DNA of 64,000 bases, taken from NCBI GenBank assembly GCA_023630585.1, contig CM042566.1, positions 11,291,754-11,355,753 of the forward strand. The letters are read 5' to 3'. The position numbers and the translations under genes were made by a program. How positions within the stretch are numbered: position 1 is the first letter of the stretch; every line of letters starts with the position of its first letter. Positions 56,203-64,000 of this stretch are shown piece by piece. The stretch comes from Cranoglanis bouderius (lineage: Eukaryota > Chordata > Actinopteri > Siluriformes > Cranoglanididae). Under the pieces are notes generated by a model. That model saw only the letters and a program-made list of their open reading frames with translations. It did no database searches and was not told the origin of the DNA.

Positions 56203-57451
56203 GAGATTAGGAGAGATTATACAGCCGGCCAGAAGGTAAGGCGGCCCCAGGGAGCAGGTCGATGGCACAATCATACAGCCAGTGAGGTGGTAATGAGAGG
56301 GCCCAATCCTTACTGGGGTTCTGGGGGTTGTGTTTTTTCAGCCAGGAGTGACCCAATCCAGTGGAGTGTATGGAGAGGAGATGAGATTGGAGGCCAGACT
56401 GGGAAGCTAGTTCCAGATCTAGGAAGCTAGCTCCAGATCTAGGAAGCTGTCCTCGGCACCTGAGTCGATCAGTGCCATCAGGGGACTGGAGAGCTGGATG
56501 TGGCACAGGGAGGCTGGGATCTGGAAGCAGGACAGGGAGGCTAGAGAAGCAAATGTTCCCCCTTTTAGCTGAAGAGGGCAGGTAGCTATGAAGTGGCCTG
56601 GTTGGCCACAGTAGATGGACACACCTGCCTGAAACCTGGTAATTGCACTCGGCAGGGGTGAGCCGGTACCGGCCTAGCTGCATGGGTTCCTCTCCTGGCG
56701 AGAAGGAGTTGGCGGGAACTCATGGACTGGGTTGGCTGATAACCAGGGAGGTGGACAAGGAGCTTGAGAGGGCTGGGGCTGGCTGGCTCTCTCTCTGTGC
56801 CGCTCTCGAATGTGGTTATCCAGCCTGATGTCGAGAGAGATCAGGGTGTCTAGAGAGTCCGACTTGTCTTCACAGCTAGTTCCTCCTTCACCTGCTCATT
56901 GAGTCCACTCATGAATATTCCCTGGAGCGACTCCTCTATCCACCCAGACTTGGCGGCCAGGACTCGGAATTCCACTGAATACCCCGCCACGCTGCGGGGC
57001 CCCTGTCAGAGGGAGAGCAGGCAGCCTCCTTCCTTTGGATGGGATGGTCTAAGACCCTCTGCAGTTCACCAGTGAAGGAGGACCACAGAGCCATCTGCCT
57101 GTCCCACAAGGCAGTGGCCCAGGCTAGGGTATCTCCCCTCAGAAGCCCCATGATGTAGGCTACTCTGGCTTCGTCGGTGGCATAGGTAAATTGTCACTGA
57201 GCAAACAAGAGGGAACACTGGATGAGGAAAGATTTACACCAACCTAGGTCACCTGCATAGGGTTCAGGGTCTGGAACATGTGCCTCATACCATGGTGGAC
57301 TGGGAGAGGAAGCATTTGGGGCCACAGGGGTAGACTGGTGGCTTAGTGGTTCTCAGAGAGTTCACGGATCTGTTGTTCATGCAGGCCAAGGAGGGCACTG
57401 TGGTGGAACAAGGCTGGATGTGGGGAAACAGGTTCTGCTGGGTCCATGATG
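56203..57451 (-). pseudogene. Gypsy gag-protease-RT fragment
   Basis: gag begins near the ATG at 57447 (MDPAEPVSPH-like reading). The capsid region IMGLLRGDTLAWATALW is at about 57150. The zinc knuckle YCGQPGHFIATCP is at 56615, its first Cys replaced by Ser. The protease motif ALIDSGAEDSFLD is at 56480, with LGHSWLKKHNP about 35 residues later. Then SLPPHWLYDCAIDLLPGAA opens the RT region at about 56300 and the sequence stops at the Tc1 join. Frames shift several times. Confidence 0.85.
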
Positions 57452-57461
57452 GCCAGATTGT

Positions 57462-58000
57462 TGTTATGAATCACAGAGACGAGCGGACACAAATGCAGAA
57501 CTCAGACAGAAGGACTGAAGGTTAACAGAATTTATTGCAGAGTAGTGGAAGCTGGTGCAGGTGTGTGGGGAAGCAGTGTGATAATGTGTAGTTGGGGTCG
57601 GGATTCGAACTCCGAGTTGAGTGCACAGCCGATGCGGGGCTGTGCGTGAGCAGCTTGATAGTTGTAAAGGCCAGGACTCAATCTCAGGTCAGCGGCATAA
57701 GAACTGAGATCAGAGCAGGAGCGCCACAGTGAAGGCGAGGCAGGGCTGGGCATAGAAGATAGCAGAAAGATAGTTGGGAGTGAGTAGACATGAAGCAAGG
57801 GAAACCATTAACAATAACACAGAAGCAAACAAGAGTAGAGCCGGAGGTGTACCACACTGGAAGCCAGAACAATCTGGCGAAGAGTGGCTGAAGGACCGGG
57901 GTTTATATGTTTATATATGCTGCTGATGAGGTGAGTTGATGAGGAACAGGTGGGGCCAATGCTGCAAACGGGCGAGGCATGAGGTGGAGTGCTACGCCCA

Positions 58001-58003
<3 letters not shown>
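57462..58003 (-). repeat. 5' LTR of the Gypsy relic
   Basis: On the minus strand it ends GATTCATAACA just before the gag start. It has a TATA-like tatatataaac near 57912 and AATAAA at about 57533. The outer border lies at a (CA)n array and is uncertain. Confidence 0.75.

Positions 58004-58034
<31 letters not shown>
57999..58034. repeat. (CA)n microsatellite
   Basis: About 17 CA units between the Gypsy LTR and the inverted-repeat arm. Confidence 0.95.
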
Positions 58035-58038
<4 letters not shown>

Positions 58039-58230
58039 TATTAGTTTGAAACAGCAAAACCTCTGAACTCTTAGTGCTTCATCATGAAATTTATAAACAA
58101 TAGTCTGCTAAACTAGCATTTTAATACTGATAAGCCTTATTATGGTAATATTTTTATTCCATTTAATATTATGGCTAATCCTTATGCACTTAGTTTGTGA
58201 AAGTAGCCTAAATGTAATTACGAAAGTGAT
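58034..58230 (+). repeat. 197-bp inverted repeat, left arm
   Basis: Reverse-complements 61890-62086 at roughly 93% identity by eye. Shared landmarks are aaacatattagtttgaaac, taatactgataagccttatt and atattatggctaatcct. Neither arm resembles another element here. Confidence 0.92.
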
Positions 58231-59369
58231 ATACCCAAAATATTATTGTATAATTGTATTAAGTAATCTCTCAAGCCTTCTATTGCCTTACTCGATGTTA
58301 TCATGGCTCCATGTGATTTAAACACACACACATACACACACATACTATTATACATCATCCATCCACCCATCCATTTTCTGTACTAATTATCCTACACAGG
58401 GTCACGGGGAGCCTGGAGCCTATCCCAAGGAAACTCTGGGCACGAGGCATAGGACAACTTGGACGGAGGGCCAGCTCATCATAGGGCCTATTACTACATA
58501 TCAGGACTATTTATTTCATTATTCATTTGTTTGTTTACTATATATTTTTATTGCAATTCATCATTCATTGTAACTGAACTGATTTTTAAGCATGTACTAA
58601 TGTTTTACAGTGGGGGGTGGGGGGGATATCTGGCCAAAGAAATCACCCCAAAGCCATAATTCATCCCCTGTAATGCCCCAAGTGGGGTGATAAGCAGGCC
58701 AATACCCTTAACTGCAGTGCTTTTATTGATGTGTATACATAGCTTTTATTAATGTGTATACATGCTATTATATGTGGCAAGTTGACTGTTAGGTTCTGTA
58801 ACCTACATTACCCATGGGTATAATCAAAATATAACTATTAGGCTTTTATTATCTTGTATTTAGGCCAATAAACCTGGCAAGTAAATTATTATACCAAAGT
58901 ATGTCATGTTTGGTATCTGTGTGTTGATGGGGACATTTCCAGAATATTAGTGAACTACATATTTTAATAATTCACACCATAATTTCATTATAAGGATAAG
59001 GACCCGATTAACACAAAGTAAGGGCAAGCAAATGACTAAAAGGGTGACATGCAAATTAGGTGAAGGGGAGAGCAAAACTAGTCATCAGTTGTCCTAAAGA
59101 TAACTTCTGATTGGTTGGAACCCCTAGACAGCTTATTTAGCCAGAAAGGGTTAAAAAAACATCATGACCGAGCAAATCATCAGTTAGTAAGTTAGCTGTG
59201 CTGGAGCTGGAGCTGGCGGTGGCAGAATTTCGTCTTTTTAGTCTCATTTTGATTGTTCTTTCTGCCCCGACATCCAGTCTTCATCTTCATTTTCTTTTCT
59301 TAGGTTTTATTTCAGTTTTTATCCAATTCAGTAACTTCCGTTTTCCACAAGGTCTTTTGTTTAATTCCA
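58231..59369. other. Spacer with a SINE fragment
   Basis: A SINE-type fragment at about 58366-58480 (ccatccattttctgtacta, tcacggggagcctggagcct). No gene recognised. The G-run at 58612-58624 is notable only as composition. Confidence 0.6.
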
Positions 59370-60182
59370 CACTGAAGTCTTAGTCTGAACTGCTCACTAT
59401 TGCATCCTCTGTTTGCTCTAAAATTCTCCTTGTGGGAGACATTAACATTCATTTAGATTCAACTTCATGTACATTGACATCTGAATTTTTGTCTGTCCTT
59501 GATTGCTTTGAATTTAGGCAACATGTCAACTTCCCTACTCACACTAAGGGTCATATTTTACATACTGTTTGGACTATTGGCTTAGACATGTCTCACCTCT
59601 GTGGCACTCTTTTAAGTATCTCTGATCACAAACTTATTGAGTTCAGCCTTCTAACCCCTACATGAAAACATAATAAAACAACTGTTATTGCAAATGCAAC
59701 TCCATTAACCCACTCTCTTTTTCCAATGCACTTGATGTCGCCTCTCTTCTCAATTCTTCCTGCTCATGTAATGAACTGGTGTCCAACTACAATCTCATTT
59801 CTAACACCCTAAACATTTTGCCCCCCAAGTTACTAGATCTGTCCCTTCTTCCCATACCTCTCCATGGTACACCTCTGAACTTAGAGCCATGAAAGTTGCT
59901 GGACGGTGTCTTGAGCGGCTTCACAAGAAAACTGGCCTCACTGTTCACTCACTAGCATACACCAAACACATGAAACAGTACAGAGATGCTCTTTACGCCA
60001 CCAAATCAGCCTACTTGTCTTCTGTCATTAATGCAGGCTGTAGTAAACCAAACTGCCTCTTCAAAACTGTAAATAAAATATTTTGGCCACCCTCCTCCAC
60101 TCATACTGGCTTGGTTACACTTTGCAATGATTTTCTTAACTTTGTCCAGAATAAAATCAATAACATTTATGTAACAAATTAA
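59370..60182 (+). pseudogene. LINE endonuclease and linker fragment
   Basis: GDINIHLDS (from 59432), FLSVLDCFEFRQHVNFPTH and SDHKLIEFSLL are late motifs of an apurinic-type LINE endonuclease. After a gap of about 200 bp with stops, a linker follows (59889-60182): RCLERLHKKTGLTVHSLAYT and LCNDFLNFVQNKI, seen before the RT domain of Rex1/L2-like LINEs. RT itself is missing, and the sequence joins the retrovirus-like LTR at 60183. Confidence 0.85.
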
Positions 60183-60691
60183 AGAGTTTAAAACGTTGAA
60201 ATATATTCTCTCCACCAATTTATATAGGGAATTAGCTCAAATGACGTGAAATATATCTATATATCTAATCAAAGCTTGTTATGATCAGTTAGAAATGTAC
60301 CTCAGCCTTGAAAGGGAATTAACATATGTATACATATACATATAGATAATTAACTACAATGGATTATAATTAATTATGGATATCTATATGGTCTAGATCA
60401 GCTCATAGACATAGCTGTAATCTAGTTTTAGAATTAACTCGAAGAGGTTGATCGGTGTGTCCACCAAACTAATCTTTGTATTATTCTAAAAGAGGGAGAT
60501 TATTCTTCTGGCCGAGAAGGATAATTCTCCAGTTTTGTTATTAAAATAAAGAATGTAGCGAGGGCGCAGCATTAAAGTGACTTAATTGCATGAGCAAAAC
60601 AGAGAAAATCAAGCGTGGTAAAAATAGGTTTTAATAAGTGAAGCGTAACTACTGATACACACAGCTAACTCTAAGCAAACAATACATATAT

Positions 60692-60699
<8 letters not shown>

Positions 60700-60724
<25 letters not shown>
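60700..60724. repeat. (TA)n microsatellite
   Basis: About 12 TA units preceded by TACACACACA. Confidence 0.9.
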
Positions 60725-61599
60725 CAAGAAAAGAGAAAGTAGAGAAAGTAATGAAATAAAAAGAATGGCAGACAAAAACACAACGGTTAGCCTTTCTAAA
60801 ACCAGCAACGAACTTAGAATCTCCTAAAAACAGGGGTACAAACTTAACCCATCTATAGATCAAATGATACTTGCATGGTTTGAGGTGTTGGTTTCAAGAT
60901 GCGTGCGAGAATCCAGCGAGTTCGAGGGCTGGAGTGCGCGGGTTTCTTCGTGCTTCTAGCAGAAACCGTGAGCCATGGGGCAGCTGCATCTTTGTCCAGG
61001 AGAGCGTGGCCAACCTTCCTGGGGCCACGTGGCCATCGGGAGGGAGCCAGAGAAACAGAACAGGAAGAAGAACTCAGAACAGAACTCCGAAGTGCGAACT
61101 AAACCTAAAAACTGCCCTCGGAGAGCATGGGTAGGTTTGTTTTGGACAATGTCAATCCATCCCCCCGTCCAGGAGACCAGCGAATCAGGAAGCTGGATTT
61201 GTTGGCAGCAGGAACTTTCTTTGTCTCCTCAGACCTGATTTGCCTATCCGGGGAGGGGCCAGTTTAAACTGTATTATTTATGAAATATAGGAAAAAGCAT
61301 GAAATAACGTATCCCATCATACTATGATATGCATCATCAATCGGAGCATCAAGAGACGATTAATTAGATACCAAATTCGATGTGATTGGAAAATATTAAA
61401 AGTAATAATATCCCTATACATGTTTACAGACATTTAAGCATGGTTACAGACATTTAAACTTATATTCTAAATTAAACTACAAACTCATATTAGTTGGTTA
61501 CACAGGAATACATCAATATATGCACACACGAATCATCAATACTATTTGGCATCAAATAATTACATATAATTACACATTACATTCAAGACAGATTTTTCC

Positions 61600-61601
<2 letters not shown>

Positions 61602-61633
<32 letters not shown>
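61602..61633. repeat. (GT)n microsatellite
   Basis: About 15 GT units at the outer edge of the inverted LTR. Confidence 0.95.
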
Positions 61634-61634
<1 letters not shown>

Positions 61635-61889
61635 GAAGGTTTGTCGTTAGCATTCCAAAGGTATCTTGAGGAAGGAGAGGAGGGTAAGTCACAGCGATCT
61701 CCTTTGAAGTGGCTTGGGAGTGTTGAGTTCTCCTAGTCAGCCTGGAGCTGAGAAGTGTGATTTACAAGGAAAGGGCAGAAGCTAAACGCTTTTTGCTAAG
61801 TCCAGGTTGATTCAAAATCAGTTTGATACCGTCAGACATTACATTTATGAACAACTCATCCCTCAACTGAGAGTCAACTTACTTGCTTA
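61634..61889. other. Spacer, nothing recognised
   Basis: No feature seen. Confidence 0.55.
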
Positions 61890-62086
61890 ATCACTTTCGT
61901 ATTCACATTCATGCTACTTTCACAAACTAAATGCATTAGGATTAGCCATAATATTAAATGCAATAAAAATATTACCATAATAAGGCTTATCAGTATTAAA
62001 ATGCTACCTTAGCAGCCTATTGTTTATAAATTTCATGATGAAGCACAAACAGTTCAGAGGTTTTGCTGTTTCAAACTAATATGTTT
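61890..62086 (-). repeat. 197-bp inverted repeat, right arm
   Basis: Partner of 58034-58230. Confidence 0.92.
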
Positions 62087-62688
62087 TGCCCTTTGAAATT
62101 GGAAGTCATGATCATGTTTTATAAATAAACAAAACAAAATAAAAATGTTTATTTAAAAAATATAATTATTATAAAGTATTAAAATTATTATAAAATAATA
62201 ATATCTTCCAGGCATGTGTGTCTTTGGGTTTTTTTGGGTTTGATGTCTTTGGGTTCATATGAGTGGAGACATAACAAAAGGTAAGTACACTAAACACATC
62301 TATAACTTTATCCTTAATCTTTGTAACTTTTCATAGAAATTTTTCATAGAAGTCAATTTGCAAGTGTGATGGCATGTTGCATCCTAAATAGCTAACTATT
62401 GGTTATAGTTGTCATTAAAAGATGACAGAGAAGTTGGAATGTAGTCAAGGAATTTCAGACATTTGTTTCAATTTGACAAAGGCAACTGTGGTTACTTATA
62501 AACCACCCTCATGAGGATTACAACAAATATAAAATGGAAGAAAGTAAAATCCTACATGTAATAGCCATTTTCTTTTTCATTTCACAATGAAATACAAAGA
62601 GTTCTTGCCAAACACAAGTCTTTATCACATAAATAGCGTCATTAAAAGACTACCCCCAACAGAATGATTATAATGAGAACAATGTGAT
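62087..62688. other. Spacer, nothing recognised
   Basis: AT-rich. Short duplicated phrases (tctttgggttttttt / tctttgggttcat) at 62220-62255. Confidence 0.55.
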
Positions 62689-63060
62689 TGTCATGAATCA
62701 GGCCTCCGTGGTTTCTCCCGTTCACCACCAGAGGGCACCGTCACCCGAGTACTGATCCCATCCATGGACTCCATTTCCCATAACCCCACACCCGAAACTG
62801 ATTACACACACTCACTCACATCTCCATGGACTATTTAAGATACTCACACACTCTCCAGCCTTGTAAAGTCTTGTTTTGCCTTGCAGACATTACTTTGTTT
62901 GACCCTGGACTGTTTACGTGTTTTGAATCTTCGCTGCCTGCCCTGACCGTATGCTGGTTTTTGACTACGTCTCTGCTCTGCCTATGATACTATGTTTGCC
63001 AGCGATTGATCTGTGCCTTCCTTTACATCTGTTTATATTGTTTCATTTAAAAAGCTGCAT
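62689..63060 (+). repeat. 5' LTR of the right-end Gypsy element
   Basis: Starts TGTCATGAATC. It has a TATA-like ctatttaag at about 62830 followed by tgcctgccctgaccg-type sequence. The end is placed just before gag (ATG at 63061) and is uncertain, because no typical primer-binding site is visible. Confidence 0.7.
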
Positions 63061-64000
63061 ATGGATCCTCACTCCGTTGACCCCTCATTACAGAAGACTT
63101 CACTATCTCCCGATCCAGCAGCTATCGTTCACCTATCGACCGAGATTTCAGCTCAAGCCCAGATGCTAGTACAACAACTGGAGCGGCTAACATTGCTAGC
63201 AGACAAACTGGTAAAGGCCATGCAACACATCCACTTACCCATGCCAAGCTCAGCCACTTGGGGTTTCTTGTACAATGCTCATTGTTTGTGAACCAGCAAC
63301 CCGCCCTATAGCCTACCGTCGAAAACCATATCTCCTTTGTCTGCTCACTACTCATTGAATTGGGCACCCATGGTGTCAAGTAATGGCCAGCCAGCCAGTT
63401 CGAACACCCAGAGGAAGGAAGATAGGCCAGTGAGCAGTTACTCTCTCTCCGGCAGGGGAGAGAGACCGCGGCGAATTATGCGCTAACTTTCCGCACGCTC
63501 ACGGCTCAAACAGTGGAGGACACTGAAATTACAATTTTGCAAGGGGTTATGTCTGGAGCTCCAGTCAGAACTGGCTTGCCGCAATGAAGGGAAAACACTC
63601 AACAACTTCATTGAACTAGCCATTCGTATCGATAATCTCCTTCGAGTCCGAAACCTCTCAACGTGGAAGTACCCAGTGCAGTTTCATCCTGCCATGTGAG
63701 CGAACAAGGACCCATGCAAATCAGATACACTCATCTTTCTACTGAGGAGAGGAATCGTGCTGCTACAGTGGCCACACCCCACTACGTTAAAGGAGTTTCC
63801 TAGGATTTGCCAACTTCTACAGGCGTTTCATCAGAGGTTTCAGTACCGCTGCCGCACCTTTGACATCCATGCTGAAGAAGCATGGCTCTAGGCTTGCATG
63901 GGCCCTGAAAGCCGTCTAAGCCTTCAAAGACCTCAAAGCTCGCTTCACCACTGAACCCATCCTCCACCATCCTGACCCCGACAGACCAGCCGTGGTTGAA
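63061..64000 (+). pseudogene. Gypsy gag joined to RT/RNase H
   Basis: gag begins MDPHSVDPSLQKTSLSPDP at 63061. After a frameshift past 63290, capsid C-terminal motifs appear: LELQSELACRNEGK and FIELAIRIDNLLRVRN (about 63555-63650). A PMQIRYTHLSTEERNRAA segment (63713) normally precedes the zinc knuckle. Right after it, near 63790, LGFANFYRRFIRGFS opens the RT thumb and connection region, followed by PDPDRPAVVE at the window end. So knuckle, protease and RT catalytic core are deleted. A stop lies at about 63918. Confidence 0.85.

Larger units (their letters stand above)
56203..58003 (-). mobile_element. Ty3/Gypsy relic with 5' LTR, cut by Tc1 join
   Basis: Minus-strand element: LTR (57462-58003), gag, zinc knuckle, protease and the first residues of RT. 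A deletion between protease and RT and the join to Tc1 at 56202 leave it defective. Confidence 0.85.
60183..61633 (-). repeat. Second LTR of the retrovirus-like family, inverted
   Basis: On the minus strand it aligns in order with 37320-38680: cagtctgtaaccatg-like start, tgatgatgcatatcatagta, gacaaagaa, tcctggattcgct-type blocks, atgtatatcagtag-like, ggccagaagaataat and the final ttggtggagag. It carries its own GC-richer insert at 60900-61200 and (TA)n and (GT)n arrays. No gag or pol follows: a LINE fragment is joined at 60182. Confidence 0.75.
62689..64000 (+). mobile_element. Ty3/Gypsy element, internally deleted, running off the window
   Basis: 5' LTR, then gag, then a deletion that joins the end of gag directly to the end of RT. 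The RNase H part continues past the window end. Confidence 0.85.

Overview
This window looks like non-coding, transposon-dense vertebrate DNA, most likely from a ray-finned fish. The support is the mix of Tc1-like DNA transposons with long inverted repeats, tRNA-headed SINEs, Rex1/L2-like LINE pieces, Ty3/Gypsy, DIRS-like and retrovirus-like elements, abundant (CA)n, (AAT)n and (TA)n arrays, and AT-rich spacers. I cannot name the species from the sequence. I found no intact host gene, no tRNA or rRNA gene, and nothing bacterial. Almost every protein-like reading frame belongs to a decayed mobile element.

The most interesting content is a family of LTR elements present in four copies: A at 2654-6789 (minus, two LTRs), B at 25812-28524 (plus, 3' LTR cut), C at about 30880-31825 (plus, degenerate) and D at 48096-51178 (plus, 5' truncated). 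A related solo LTR lies at 10646-11589. Copy A encodes one ancestral frame of about 955 codons that starts next to the 5' LTR and ends at the first bases of the 3' LTR. It encodes a Gypsy-like Gag segment, then a C6H2 zinc finger that closely resembles the N-terminal finger of host methionine aminopeptidase 1 (METAP1), then a long tandem-repeat tail. No protease, reverse transcriptase or integrase is present. I read this as a non-autonomous gag-only retrotransposon that captured a host ribosome-associated zinc finger. Copies A and B share a tail of 26-residue Glu/Gln-rich repeats, a Pro/Ser/Cys-rich stretch and Val/Ser repeats. Copy D has a different tail of about 13 residues per repeat. All four copies keep traces of a short hairpin just before the polypurine tract, and three keep a C-terminal ILPRGPG motif.

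Layout: 0-2.5 kb, Tc1 pieces; 2.6-6.8 kb, copy A; 6.8-7.9 kb, a chimera of two Tc1 families; 10.2-12 kb, a Tc1 transposase split by a solo LTR; 13.2-16.9 kb, an interspersed repeat and a Gypsy integrase relic carried in an apparently perfect 1130-bp tandem duplication; 17.9 kb, a SINE; 19.2-20.6 kb, a Tc1 element with both ends; 21.9 kb, a second solo LTR; 22.6-25.8 kb, five adjoining Tc1-type relics; 25.8-31.8 kb, copies B and C around a hAT-like element; 32.9-33.4 kb, a LINE relic; 34.6-36.9 kb, a Gypsy relic with protease directly followed by integrase (Gmr1-like order); 37.3-45.7 kb, a retrovirus-like element with a long leader, gag, protease and reverse transcriptase/RNase H, all broken; 45.8-47.6 kb, a DIRS piece with a Tc1 insertion; 48.1-51.2 kb, copy D; 51.2-54.4 kb, LINE, Tc1, DIRS-like and SINE relics; 55.6-58 kb, Tc1 fused to a Gypsy relic; 58-62.1 kb, a 197-bp inverted repeat enclosing a LINE piece and a second retrovirus-like LTR; 62.7-64 kb, a Gypsy element running off the window.

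Family assignments rest on motifs and terminal sequences recognised by eye. No database search was possible, and element borders without target-site duplications are approximate.
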